Below are positions 8,929-17,997 of a stretch of 64,000 bases of DNA, one piece after another. The stretch spans positions 1,674,001-1,738,000 of the forward strand of contig CAVUDO010000002.1 of assembly GCA_963740255.1 (NCBI GenBank), read 5' to 3'. The stretch comes from CAVUDO01 sp963740255 (GTDB lineage Bacteria > Actinomycetota > Actinomycetes > Mycobacteriales > Cryptosporangiaceae). Both the position numbers and the translations under genes were made by a program. Each line of letters begins with the position of its first letter. Within the stretch, counting starts at the first letter, position 1. Below the pieces are notes generated by a model. That model did not search any database, was not told where the DNA came from, and was given only the letters and a program-made list of their open reading frames with translations.

Positions 8929-10722
8929 TCAGACGCGGACCGACAGCTCCAGCCACGAATCTTCGGCGGCCTCGATCGCGGCCCGGACGCCCCGGAGTTC
9001 GGCGTCCAGGGCGGCGACCTTCTCGTGGTCGGTGGCATGCAGGGCGAGCGCGCCGTGCAGTTCGGCGGCCCGGGTCTCCAGCTTGGCCACCTGGCGTTCC
9101 AGCCGAGCCAGCTCCTTCTTGGCCGCCCGGGCGTCCGCGGCCGAGGGCGCCCCGCGGTCGGTGGACGTGCCGGTGTCCGTGTCGGCACCGCCCGGCACCG
9201 ACCGGGCGGGCGCGGCGCGGTGGCGTTCGAGGTACTCCTCGATCCCGCGGGGCAGCATCGCGAGCTTGCCGTCGCCGAGCAGCGCGTAGACCTGGTCGCA
9301 CACCCGCTCCACCAGGTACCGGTCGTGGCTGACCACGACCAGGGTGCCCGGCCAGGTGTCGAGCAGGTCCTCCAGGGCGGTGAGCGTGTCGATGTCGAGG
9401 TCGTTGGTGGGCTCGTCGAGCACCAGTACGTTCGGGCCGGCCATCAGCAGCCGCAGCAGTTGCAGCCGGCGCCGCTCGCCGCCGGAGAGGTCTCCGACCG
9501 GTGTCCACTGCCGGGTGGAGGAGAACCCGAACAGCTCCGCGAGCTGGGACGCCGACATCTCCTTGTCGCCGACGACCAGCCGGCGGGCCACCTCCTCGAT
9601 GGCCTCCAGCAGCCGCAGTCGCGGCGGCAGCTCGGTCACCTCCTGCGACAGGTGGGCCACCCGCACGGTCTTGCCGACCTTGACGGTGCCCTCGTCCGGG
9701 GTGAGTCCGCGGGTGAGCAGCTTGAGCAGGGTGGTCTTGCCGGCCCCGTTCACACCGACCAGGCCGTAGCGGTCGCCCGGGCCGATCCGCCAGGTCACGT
9801 GGTCGAGGATCGTGCGGGCCCCGTACCGCAGCGTCACGTCCTCCAGGTCGTAGACCTGCTTGCCGATCCGGGTGGTCGCCAGCCGCTTGAGCGAGACGGT
9901 GTCTCGGGGCGGCGGCACGTCGGCGATCAGTGCGTTGGCCGCGTCGATGCGGAACCGCGGCTTGCGGGTGCGGGCCGGCGGACCGCGCCGCAGCCAGGCC
10001 AGCTCCTTGCGCATGAGGTTCTGCCGGCGTTCCTCCAGGGTCGCGGACTGGCGGGTGCGCTCGGCCCGGGCCAGTACCCAGGCGGCATAGCCTCCCTCGT
10101 ACCGCTCCACGGCGCCGCCGGTGACCTCCCAGGTCTGGGTGCACACCGCGTCCAGGAACCAGCGGTCGTGCGTGACGACCAGCAGCGCGCCGCGCCGGGC
10201 GACCAGATGCTCGGCCAGCCAGGCGATGCCCTCGACGTCGAGGTGGTTGGTGGGTTCGTCCAGGACGAGCAGGTCGGTCTCGCGCACCAGCAGGGCCGCC
10301 AGCGCGACCCGGCGTCCCTCCCCACCCGAGAGCGGGGCGACCGGGGCGTCCAGACCGATGTCGCTCAGGCCCAGGCCGTCGAGGATGCCGCGGACGCGGG
10401 CGTCGCCGGCCCACTCGTGCTCGGCACCGAACGCGGCATCCAGCCAGGCCGAGCCCACCACGACGTCGCGGACCCGGGCGCCGGGCGGGAACTCCACGAC
10501 CTGGGTGAGGTGGCCGAACCGCAGGCCGCCGCGGTGGGTGACCCGGCCCTCGTCGGCCGGCTCGGCCCTGGTGAGCACCCGCAGCAGCGTCGACTTGCCC
10601 GCCCCGTTGAGACCCACCACGCCGATCCGGTCGGCGTCCCCGATGCCCAGCGACACCCCGTCGAGCAGCGTGGTCGTGCCGTGGGTCTTGCCGACGTTCT
10701 CCAGGTTGACGACGTTGGCCAT
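8929..10722 (-). CDS. ABC-F family ATPase (translation factor type)
   Basis: A 597-residue soluble protein with two ABC ATPase domains and no membrane part. Walker A motifs are GLNGAGKST and GVNGAGKTT; signature motifs are LSGGEGRR and LSGGERRR. An Arg-rich interdomain linker follows, then a C-terminal coiled coil (AAKKELARLERQVAKLETRA). ABC-F proteins bind the ribosomal E site and rescue stalls or protect from antibiotics; which subtype this is cannot be decided by eye. I chose the ATG at 10722, which overlaps the ispE TGA by one base (TGATG), implying translational coupling. Confidence 0.92.
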   Translation of the reverse strand: MANVVNLENVGKTHGTTTLLDGVSLGIGDADRIGVVGLNGAGKSTLLRVLTRAEPADEGRVTHRGGLRFGHLTQVVEFPPGARVRDVVVGSAWLDAAFGAEHEWAGDARVRGILDGLGLSDIGLDAPVAPLSGGEGRRVALAALLVRETDLLVLDEPTNHLDVEGIAWLAEHLVARRGALLVVTHDRWFLDAVCTQTWEVTGGAVERYEGGYAAWVLARAERTRQSATLEERRQNLMRKELAWLRRGPPARTRKPRFRIDAANALIADVPPPRDTVSLKRLATTRIGKQVYDLEDVTLRYGARTILDHVTWRIGPGDRYGLVGVNGAGKTTLLKLLTRGLTPDEGTVKVGKTVRVAHLSQEVTELPPRLRLLEAIEEVARRLVVGDKEMSASQLAELFGFSSTRQWTPVGDLSGGERRRLQLLRLLMAGPNVLVLDEPTNDLDIDTLTALEDLLDTWPGTLVVVSHDRYLVERVCDQVYALLGDGKLAMLPRGIEEYLERHRAAPARSVPGGADTDTGTSTDRGAPSAADARAAKKELARLERQVAKLETRAAELHGALALHATDHEKVAALDAELRGVRAAIEAAEDSWLELSVRV

Positions 10723-11600
10723 CAGCCGGGCACCACCGTGGCGCCGGGGACGGGACCCCAAGCGGTGCGGACGGCCGACGCCGTGCCGGCCAGGACATGG
10801 ACCAGCGCGCCCGCGTGGGAGGGATTGGCCGCCAGGAAGACGCAGGTGGGGCCCGAGCCGGACACCATCGCGCCGAGCGCACCCGCGTCCCGGCCCGCGG
10901 CGAGGGTCTTCTCCAGCTCGGGCCGCAGCTCCAGGGCGGCGTCCTGCAGGTCATTGGTCAGCGCCGTGCCGAGCACCGCGGGGTCGGGGTCGGCGAGTGC
11001 GGAGATCACGCGGTCGGGGCTGGAGGCGGTGGCGGTGGTCGCGGCGGCCCCCCGGCGGCGGTCGGTCTCGGCGTACACCGTCGGAGTGGCCAGGCCGCTG
11101 CCGGCCGACGCGACGACCCAGTGCCGGACGTGCGGCGCGGCCAGCGGCTCCAGCAGCTCACCCCGTCCGGTGCCCAGCGCCACCCCTCCGAGCAGCCCGA
11201 ACGCGACGTCCGAGCCGAGCGACGCGGCCAGCGTGCGCAGTTCGGCCTGCGGTGTGCCCAGTGCCCAGAGCGCGTCACAGGCCACCAGCGCGGCGGCGGC
11301 GTCCGCGCTGCCGCCGGCCATCCCGCCCGAGACCGGGATGCCCTTGCGCAGGTGCAACTGGATCGCCGGGCTCACACCGGCGTGTTCGGCCAGCGCACGG
11401 GCCGCCCGGACGGCAAGGTTGCGCCCGTCGGTGGGCAGCCGGGGAGCGCCTTCGACCGTCAGCACCACGCCGGGCCGGGTGCCCGGCGTGACGGTCAGCT
11501 CGTCGTACAGCGAGATCGCGCAGAACACCGTCGCGAGTTCGTGGTAGCGGTCGGGACGGAGCGGGCCGACGCCCAGATGCAGGTTGATCTTGGCCGGCAC
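10722..11600 (-). CDS. ispE: 4-diphosphocytidyl-2-C-methyl-D-erythritol kinase
   Basis: This GHMP kinase phosphorylates CDP-ME at the 2-position in the MEP isoprenoid pathway. Visible are PAKINLHLGVGP at the N-terminus, the GHMP ATP loop PVSGGMAGGSADAAAAL, and the C-terminal MVSGSGPTCVF. The GTG at 11600 gives 292 residues but starts right at the conserved PAKINLHL. In frame, the next stop upstream leaves room for about 13 more residues, with no ATG, GTG or TTG but a CTG at 11637-11639 behind GAGGGGG. It sits between rsmA and the ABC-F gene, as commonly seen in actinobacteria. Confidence 0.93.
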   Translation of the reverse strand: MPAKINLHLGVGPLRPDRYHELATVFCAISLYDELTVTPGTRPGVVLTVEGAPRLPTDGRNLAVRAARALAEHAGVSPAIQLHLRKGIPVSGGMAGGSADAAAALVACDALWALGTPQAELRTLAASLGSDVAFGLLGGVALGTGRGELLEPLAAPHVRHWVVASAGSGLATPTVYAETDRRRGAAATTATASSPDRVISALADPDPAVLGTALTNDLQDAALELRPELEKTLAAGRDAGALGAMVSGSGPTCVFLAANPSHAGALVHVLAGTASAVRTAWGPVPGATVVPG

Positions 11601-11667
11601 CCGGACGTGGACGCGCCGCGACGGGCTGGCGGTGCTCAGCGTGTTCCCCCTCGGTCAGCGGCAACCT

Positions 11668-12522
11668 TCATCCTACGGTCGCCGCGGTGGTGGCGATGCG
11701 GGCGAAGGCGGTGACGTCGAGCGACTCGCCCCTGGCCGAGGGGTCCACGCCGGCCGCCCGGAGAATCTCCTCGGCGCGCGGCGCACCGCCGGCCCACCCC
11801 GCCAACGCCGCCCGCAGCGTCTTGCGGCGTTGGGCGAACGCGGCGTCGACCACCCGGAAGGTGGCCGCGCGGTCGGCACCGGCCGGCGGTGCGCGCCGCA
11901 CCATCCGCACCAGCCCGGAGTCCACGCCCGGCACCGGCCAGAACACCGACCGCGGCACCGCCCCGGCCCGCGTGACCTCGGCGTACCAGGCCGCCTTCAC
12001 GCTCGGCACCCCGTACGTCCGCGAGCCCGGCGGCGCTGCCAGCCGGTCGGCCACCTCCGCCTGCACCATCACCAGCACCGTCCGCAGGCTCGCCAGCCGT
12101 TCCAGCAGGTGCAGCACGACCGGCACCGCGACGTTGTACGGCAGGTTGGCGACCATCGCGGTCGGCACCGGCCCGGGCACGTCCTCCAGCCGCAGCGCGT
12201 CGGCGGTGACCACGGTGAGCCGGCCGGCACGGGTGGGGAGCCGGTCGGCCACCGTGCCCGGCAACGCCCCGGCGAGCACCGGGTCGACCTCGACCGCCGT
12301 CACGTGGGCGCACGCCGGCAGCAGGCCGAGGGTGAGCGAACCGAGCCCCGGCCCCACCTCCAGTGCGACATCGTCCGGCGCCAGGTCGGCCGTGCGGACG
12401 ATCCTCCGGATGGTGTTCGCGTCGTGCAGGAAGTTCTGCCCGAGCGTCTTGGTGGGGCGCACGCCGAGTACCCCGGCGAGCGTGCGGATCTCGGCCGGTC
12501 CCAGCAGTCCGTCGTCGGCCAC
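11668..12522 (-). CDS. rsmA: 16S rRNA (adenine1518-N6/adenine1519-N6)-dimethyltransferase
   Basis: A 284-residue KsgA/RsmA protein that dimethylates the two adjacent adenines of helix 45 in 16S rRNA, using S-adenosylmethionine. Visible motifs are KTLGQNFLHD near residue 25, the SAM-binding EVGPGLGSLT, the acidic EVDP strand, and the catalytic motif NLPYNVAVPV. The C-terminal domain includes FWPVPGVDSGLVRM. The start GTG at 12522 gives the usual length. The rpfB-rsmA-ispE order is the classical actinobacterial one. Confidence 0.96.
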   Translation of the reverse strand: MADDGLLGPAEIRTLAGVLGVRPTKTLGQNFLHDANTIRRIVRTADLAPDDVALEVGPGLGSLTLGLLPACAHVTAVEVDPVLAGALPGTVADRLPTRAGRLTVVTADALRLEDVPGPVPTAMVANLPYNVAVPVVLHLLERLASLRTVLVMVQAEVADRLAAPPGSRTYGVPSVKAAWYAEVTRAGAVPRSVFWPVPGVDSGLVRMVRRAPPAGADRAATFRVVDAAFAQRRKTLRAALAGWAGGAPRAEEILRAAGVDPSARGESLDVTAFARIATTAATVG

Positions 12523-12599
12523 CCGCCCCCGTCCCTCCTGTGTCCCGGAATTCCTACCGGTCCGGTCACGGCGCCGGGCTCGACCTCCGGGCCCGGCGG

Positions 12600-13682
12600 T
12601 CAGGAGAACAGGCGGGGGCCGCAGTGCGGCCACTGGCCGACGCCCGAGGCCTGGTAGAGCTTGATCGCCCGATAGGTCTGCTCGCGCGGCGTGGCCCGGC
12701 TGGGCAGTCCCACCCCGCCCACCCGGCGCCAGGTGCTGACGCTGAACTGGTACAGCCCGTGGTACATCCCGTTCCCCGACACGACGCCGGGACGGCCGCC
12801 GGACTCGCACTGCGCCAGCGCGGCCCAGTTGAGCGTGCTGAGGTCGGTCGGGTAGGGCTTCGTGCCCACCCGGACCACCCGGGGCGACGGCGCCACCAGC
12901 ACCGTGCGCCCGACGACGTTGCGCTCGATCAGCTTCCCGTCGGCGGACACGTAGTGCACCTGTTGCCGCTCGCGTCCCGGCTTGCCGGCCACGACGACCC
13001 GGATCTGGTCGATCATCAACGCGGCGTCGGTGGTCTTTCGGACCGGGGGCCCCACCTCGACCGTCTCGGTGGCGGGTCTGATCGTGATGCGCTGCACCGC
13101 GACGGTCTGCCCGTCGTCCAGCGGGGCGCCGCGGGCCGGCTTCGACCGGTCGTCGCGGTCCATCGCGACCTTGCGCTCCGCGAGCAGTTCGCTCACGGTT
13201 CCGGCGAAGCTCACCACCCGGGTGCGCTTCCCGTCCGCGACCAGCGTCAACCGCTTCTCGGTGTTCACCCGCAACGTCGCGCCGTCCAGCGGCAGCCGGG
13301 ACGAGCGCGACGCCGAGACCACCAGGCGGTCGGTCCGCAGCCGCAGGTCGGCCAGCAGTTCCCGCACCGTCGGCGTGGTCACCCACACCCGGCGGGTGCG
13401 CCCGTCCACCGTCAGCGTCACCAACCGCGCCCGGTTGAGCTTGACGGTGTCTCCGCTGCGCACCGCGGCCCGCAACGCCGGTACCACCTCGTCCCGCGCA
13501 TCCGGACGCACGCCCGCCGCGGCCAGCACCCCGCGCACGTCCGCCGCATGCGAGTGCACCACCCGCGCGACTCCGTCCACCTGGACGGTCACAGCCCGAT
13601 CAGTGGCCACCCACGCCAACGCCCCGGCGATCAGCACGACCACCGCGGCGCACCGGATGCCCAGCAGCGCGTTCCTACCCAC
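12600..13682 (-). CDS. rpfB: Resuscitation-promoting factor RpfB-like transglycosylase
   Basis: A secreted or membrane-anchored peptidoglycan hydrolase linked to exit from dormancy. From the GTG at 13682 it has 360 residues, like M. tuberculosis RpfB. The order is an N-terminal hydrophobic anchor (about residues 5-25), DUF348 repeats with SGDTVKLNRA-like motifs, a G5 domain (about 205-285), and a C-terminal Rpf catalytic domain. That domain has LNWAALAQCESGG with the catalytic Glu, GLYQFSVSTWR, and a second Cys near the end (WPHCGP). An upstream in-frame start at 13835 would add a non-conserved leader. It is followed by rsmA. Confidence 0.92.
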   Translation of the reverse strand: MGRNALLGIRCAAVVVLIAGALAWVATDRAVTVQVDGVARVVHSHAADVRGVLAAAGVRPDARDEVVPALRAAVRSGDTVKLNRARLVTLTVDGRTRRVWVTTPTVRELLADLRLRTDRLVVSASRSSRLPLDGATLRVNTEKRLTLVADGKRTRVVSFAGTVSELLAERKVAMDRDDRSKPARGAPLDDGQTVAVQRITIRPATETVEVGPPVRKTTDAALMIDQIRVVVAGKPGRERQQVHYVSADGKLIERNVVGRTVLVAPSPRVVRVGTKPYPTDLSTLNWAALAQCESGGRPGVVSGNGMYHGLYQFSVSTWRRVGGVGLPSRATPREQTYRAIKLYQASGVGQWPHCGPRLFS

Positions 13683-13886
13683 CCAGATCCAGACCTCGGC
13701 ACGTCCCGGGCAGGACGCTGCGGTGCGTGAGGGCGCCCATCCCGGCTGTCCAGCGGCCCACGATACGACTCCAGCCGCATCCGAACCAACCCGAACCCCC
13801 TGCGTCACACCGCTTGACCAGCAGCATCGCCGCACCGAGACGCCCGGTTGCAGAAGGAGCCGGCGGAAGCGGCGCGCCGCGAACGA

Positions 13887-14735
13887 TCAGTCGGGCGAGA
13901 AAACCCGTTCGCCGGTGGCCCAGATCGCCGCGCAGAGCGCGTCGACGTCCTCGCCGCGGATCGCGGCCAGGGCGCGGACGGTGATCGGGACCAGATACGG
14001 CGCGTTCGGCCGGCCCCGGTACGGCATCGGGGTCAGGAACGGGCCGTCCGTCTCGACCAGCAGCAGGTCGCGCGGCGCCACCCGGGCCGCGTCCCGGAGC
14101 GGCTCGGCGTTCTTGAACGTGACGTTGCCGGCGAAGCTGATCACCCAGCCGCGGTCGGCGCAGAGCTTCGCCATCGCGGCGTCACCGGAGTAGCAGTGGA
14201 ACACCACCCGCTCCGGGGCGCCCTCCTCGTCCAGGACCCGCAGCACGTCGTCGTGGGCGTCCCGGTCGTGGATGACCAGCGCCTTGCGGTGCCGCTTGGC
14301 GATGTCGATGTGGGCCCGGAAGCTGTGTTCCTGCTCGGCCCGGCCGGCCGGTTCGGTGCGGTAGTGGTCCAGGCCCGTCTCGCCGATGCCGCGTACCTCG
14401 GGGCGGGCGGCCAGCGCGTCGATCTCCGCGATCGCGGCGTCCAGCCCGGCGCCGAGCTTCGGTGCCTCGTTCGGGTGCAGCGCCACCGTGGCGTCCACCG
14501 CCGGGTGCTCGGCGGCCACGTCGGCACCCCAGCGCGAGGACGGCACGTCGATGCCGATCTGGACGATGCGGCGGACGCCGACCGCGGCCGCCGCGGCCAC
14601 GGCGTCGGCCACCGAGCCGTCCTGCAGGTCGAGATGGGTGTGGCTGTCGAGCACCGGGACACCGAGCGGTTCCGGGGCGGGCGGCGGATCGGGTATCGGC
14701 CGCTCCGCGCCGCCCGTCCGCTTCCGGTTGCTCAC
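13887..14735 (-). CDS. tatD: TatD-family metal-dependent deoxyribonuclease
   Basis: A 282-residue TIM-barrel hydrolase of the TatD family, which has Mg-dependent 3'-5' exonuclease/DNase activity. Metal-binding motifs are DSHTHLD, the GIGETGLDHY segment, VIHDRDAHDD, VFHCYSG and the C-terminal VETDGPF. The start GTG overlaps the metG stop as GTGA, indicating coupling. The metG-tatD-rpfB-rsmA-ispE order matches mycobacteria. Confidence 0.94.
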   Translation of the reverse strand: MSNRKRTGGAERPIPDPPPAPEPLGVPVLDSHTHLDLQDGSVADAVAAAAAVGVRRIVQIGIDVPSSRWGADVAAEHPAVDATVALHPNEAPKLGAGLDAAIAEIDALAARPEVRGIGETGLDHYRTEPAGRAEQEHSFRAHIDIAKRHRKALVIHDRDAHDDVLRVLDEEGAPERVVFHCYSGDAAMAKLCADRGWVISFAGNVTFKNAEPLRDAARVAPRDLLLVETDGPFLTPMPYRGRPNAPYLVPITVRALAAIRGEDVDALCAAIWATGERVFSPD

Positions 14736-16546
14736 TCAGCCTCCAGCCGGTGCAGCTCCTCGTCCACGATGGACGGATCGAGCTTGGTGAAGACCGGCGT
14801 CGGGGTGGCCAGCGGGCGGCCCGGCGCCAGTGGCGTGGACGCCCAGCGGGCCGACCCCGCCGCGTAGTCGCCGGAGATCACGGCGTAGGGCGCCGCCGGT
14901 GAGCCGTCGCCGGCGCCCGCCGGGTCCTCGTCCACGTCGCGCACCTCGGGCATCGCGGCCCAGGTGCCGGTGCCGCCGAGCAGCTCGTGCACCTGCTGGG
15001 CGGAGTGCGGGAGGAACGGGGTGAGCAGCGCCTTGCAGTCGTCCACCACCTGCAGCGCGGTGTGCAGGACGGTGTCGCGGCGGGCAGCGTCCTCAGGTGC
15101 CTTGAGCTTCCACGGGGCCTGGTCGGAAAGGTACTTGTTGGCCTCGCCGACGATCCGCATCGACTCGTTGGCCGCGGCCTTGAACCGGGACCGTTCCAGC
15201 AGCGCGCCGACCGTGCCGAAGGCCTGCCTCGACGCGTCGAGCAGGGCGGCGTCGGCCTCGGTCAGGGTGCCGGGCGTCGGGATGGCCCCGACGTTCTTCG
15301 CGGCCATCGCGACCGACCGGTTGACCAGGTTGCCCCAGCCGGCCACCAGCTCGTCGTTGTTGCGCCGCAGGAACTCCGCCCAGGTGAAGTCGGTGTCCTG
15401 GGTCTCGGGGCCGGCCACCGCGATGAAGTAGCGCAGGGCGTCGGGGTCGTAGCGTTCGAGGAAGTCGCGGACGTGGATCACCACGTTGCGGGACGAGGAG
15501 AACTTCTTCCCCTCCATCGTGAGGAACTCGCTGGAGACCACCTCGGTCGGCAGGTTCAGGTGGCCGAACCCGCCCGGCGCACCGCCCTTGCCGCCCTCCC
15601 CGTCGTAGCCGAGCAGGATCGCCGGCCAGATCTGCGAGTGGAAGGTGATGTTGTCCTTGCCCATGAAGTAGTACGAGGCGGCGTCCGGGTTCTGCCACCA
15701 CGCCTTCCACGCGTCCGAGTCGCCGGCCCGGTGGGCCCACTCGATCGACGCCGACAGGTAGCCGATCACCGCGTCGAACCAGACGTAGAGGCGCTTGTCC
15801 GGCCGGTCGATCCAGCCGGGCAGCGGCACCGGCACGCCCCAGTCCAGGTCGCGGCTGATCGCCCGGGGCTGCAGGTCGTCGAGCAGGTTGAGCGAGAACT
15901 TGAGCACGTTCGGGCGCCAGCCGGTGCGGCCGCGCAGCCAGGTGCCCATCGCCTCGGCCAGCGCCGGCAGGTCGAGGAAGAAGTGCTCGGTCTCGACGAA
16001 CTTCGGCGTCTCGCCGTTGATCCGGCTGACCGGGTTGATCAGGTCCGTCGGGTCGAGCTGGTTGCCGCAGTTGTCGCACTGGTCGCCGCGCGCGCCGTCG
16101 TACCCGCAGATCGGACAGGTGCCCTCGATGTAGCGGTCGGGCAGGGTGCGGCCGGTGGACGGGGAGATCGCGCCCATCGTCGTCTTCGGGAACACGTACC
16201 CGTTGCGATGCAGGCCGCGGAACAGCTCCTGCGCCACCTGGTAGTGGTTGCGGGTGGTGGTGCGGGTGAACAGGTCGTAGGACAGGCCCAGCGCGCGCAG
16301 GTCCTCGGCGATCACCCGGCTGTAGCGGTCGGCCAGCTCGCGCGGGGTGGTGCCCTCGGCGTCGGCCTGGACCAGGATCGGGGTGCCGTGCTCGTCGGTG
16401 CCCGAGACCATCAGCACCTTGTTGCCCGCCATCCGCTGGTACCGGCTGAAGATGTCCGACGGCACGCCGAAGCCGGACACGTGGCCGATGTGGCGCGGGC
16501 CGTTGGCATACGGCCACGCGACCGCGGTGAGGATGTGGCGGGTCAT
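14732..16546 (-). CDS. metG: Methionyl-tRNA synthetase
   Basis: A 604-residue class Ia aminoacyl-tRNA synthetase that charges tRNA-Met. The HIGH motif occurs in GPRHIGHVSGFG near residue 19. A zinc knuckle has two CxxC pairs (CPICGYDG, CDNCG). The KMSKS equivalent is KKFSSSRN, and an anticodon-binding helical domain follows. I chose the ATG at 16546 (MTRHILTAVAWPYANG), where family similarity begins; the open frame continues much further upstream without similarity. A CxxC zinc motif with a single synthetase body fits the actinobacterial form. Confidence 0.97.
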   Translation of the reverse strand: MTRHILTAVAWPYANGPRHIGHVSGFGVPSDIFSRYQRMAGNKVLMVSGTDEHGTPILVQADAEGTTPRELADRYSRVIAEDLRALGLSYDLFTRTTTRNHYQVAQELFRGLHRNGYVFPKTTMGAISPSTGRTLPDRYIEGTCPICGYDGARGDQCDNCGNQLDPTDLINPVSRINGETPKFVETEHFFLDLPALAEAMGTWLRGRTGWRPNVLKFSLNLLDDLQPRAISRDLDWGVPVPLPGWIDRPDKRLYVWFDAVIGYLSASIEWAHRAGDSDAWKAWWQNPDAASYYFMGKDNITFHSQIWPAILLGYDGEGGKGGAPGGFGHLNLPTEVVSSEFLTMEGKKFSSSRNVVIHVRDFLERYDPDALRYFIAVAGPETQDTDFTWAEFLRRNNDELVAGWGNLVNRSVAMAAKNVGAIPTPGTLTEADAALLDASRQAFGTVGALLERSRFKAAANESMRIVGEANKYLSDQAPWKLKAPEDAARRDTVLHTALQVVDDCKALLTPFLPHSAQQVHELLGGTGTWAAMPEVRDVDEDPAGAGDGSPAAPYAVISGDYAAGSARWASTPLAPGRPLATPTPVFTKLDPSIVDEELHRLEAE

Positions 16547-16739
16547 GACGACCAGCCTAGTGAGCACCGGACGGCGTTTTCCTCCCCGCCCGCGCGCTGC
16601 CGCCGACCCGGCGCCGACCCGCGTCCACGCCACCGTCGCCCCGCCGCCCCATCCGTCGGAACAGGCTTCGTCACGGGCGCGCCACGCCGAGCGGGCACAC
16701 GTCCGCCGTCCCCGCGCCGAACCGGGGTGCAATGGGAAC

Positions 16740-17558
16740 GTGGCCGAGGATCGCGACGCACCCGCCGACGCCGGGCCGGTCGGCGCCGGAGCCGCGCGGT
16801 CACACTCCGGTGGCGCGGCACCCGACCTGCTCCCCGGCACCGGATGGCCCGCGGCCGACACGCTCGACGGCCTGGGCCACACGCCCTTCACGCCGACGCC
16901 AGCGGACTGGGATCCGTCGTACGGCGCCGAGGAGATGTTCGGCGCGGCGCCGACGCTGCTGCCGTCCCGGCCCGACCTCGCTCCCGCCCGTGCGGCGTGG
17001 ACGGAGAAGCCGCGGCGTCCCGTCCGACCTCGGCGGACGACCGCCGCCCGGCCCCTCCGGCCGCCGGCCCTGGGTCTGCCGGTCATCGTCCTGATGGCCC
17101 TGTTCGGCGCGTTCTTCGGTTGGGTCAGCGGTGACCCGTTCTGGCTCGCGCTGGGTGCCGGCGCGCCCGGCACGGTGACCGTTACCAGCTGTGAGTCAGG
17201 TGTCTGGGGCACCCGGTGTGCCGGGACCTTCGTCGCCGACGACCGGTCGGTGACGGCCACGAACGTGTACGTCTCGGGGCTCGACCAGGATGAGCGGAGG
17301 GCCGGCAGGACCACCCCGGCACGGGTTCTCGACACGCCGGGCGGCTTCGCCTATGCCGCGTCCGACCTCGTCCTGCACGTGCGGTGGCTGCTGGGGCTGG
17401 CGTTCGCGGCCGGATGCGGGCTGGCGGCGGCCGCGGCCAGCGGTGTCGGTCGGCTGCGCCACGAGTCCCCGGCGCGGCGCACGATGGCCTGGGGGCTGGC
17501 CGTCGGCGGGCCGGTCGCGCTCTTCCTCGGCATGCTCGCCGCCGCTCTGCTGTTCTGA
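16740..17558 (+). CDS. Hypothetical membrane protein
   Basis: I do not recognise this 272-residue protein. It has an Asp/Pro/Ala-rich soluble N-terminus, an Arg/Pro-rich stretch near residue 95, and membrane helices near 110-130, 205-225 and 245-270. Between the first two helices lies an extracytoplasmic-looking segment with two Cys (TSCESGVWGTRCAG), which could form a disulfide. The start GTG at 16740 is a guess based on codon use and distance from metG; no strong ribosome binding site is present. It is divergent from metG. Confidence 0.6.
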   Translation: MAEDRDAPADAGPVGAGAARSHSGGAAPDLLPGTGWPAADTLDGLGHTPFTPTPADWDPSYGAEEMFGAAPTLLPSRPDLAPARAAWTEKPRRPVRPRRTTAARPLRPPALGLPVIVLMALFGAFFGWVSGDPFWLALGAGAPGTVTVTSCESGVWGTRCAGTFVADDRSVTATNVYVSGLDQDERRAGRTTPARVLDTPGGFAYAASDLVLHVRWLLGLAFAAGCGLAAAAASGVGRLRHESPARRTMAWGLAVGGPVALFLGMLAAALLF

Positions 17559-17657
17559 CGCCGGCCCACATCAGCGCGTTGCCGCCGCGCCAGCGCCCAG
17601 GCTGTTCTGGCGCCCCGTCTCAGATCTGCGCGCGCCGCCGTGCGGCGGGTTACGGGG

Positions 17658-17921
17658 TCAGGAGGTCGGACGCTGGCCGGTGGGTGTGGCCGGCGCCGGC
17701 GGACGGACGACCTCCGTCGGTGTGGGCGGGGGCACGATGCGGCGCCGGCTCCGCTCGACGCCGTAGGTGATGAGCAGGACGGCGATGGTGCAGGCGGCGA
17801 ACACCGAGAGCACGGCCAGCAGGACGGTTCGGCGGCGCCGGCGGCGCGCCTTCGCCTCCAGTTGCGCAAGCCGCTCCCGGCGGAGCTGTTCGAGGTACTC
17901 CTGACTGCGGCGCCCAGGCAC
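17658..17921 (-). CDS. Small single-pass membrane protein
   Basis: An 87-residue protein. A short amphipathic helix (SQEYLEQLRRERLAQLEAKA) leads into a cluster of six arginines, one hydrophobic membrane helix (about residues 31-52), and a Pro/Thr-rich tail. The positive-inside rule puts the N-terminus in the cytoplasm. No function is known. I used the GTG at 17921, as upstream translation is Arg/Pro-rich and not protein-like. It lies between rsmI and the preceding membrane protein. Confidence 0.6.
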   Translation of the reverse strand: MPGRRSQEYLEQLRRERLAQLEAKARRRRRRTVLLAVLSVFAACTIAVLLITYGVERSRRRIVPPPTPTEVVRPPAPATPTGQRPTS

Positions 17922-17997
17922 GGGCCGATTCTGCCGTGCGCCGGCAACCCCGTTCACCCGGGCGTCTGCCGGCAACCGTCGTCCCGTCGCCGAACCG

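Noticed and set aside
14732..16546. Riboswitch or T-box ahead of metG
   Set aside because: The upstream region overlaps coding-like DNA on the other strand and I could not find paired elements or a specifier hairpin.
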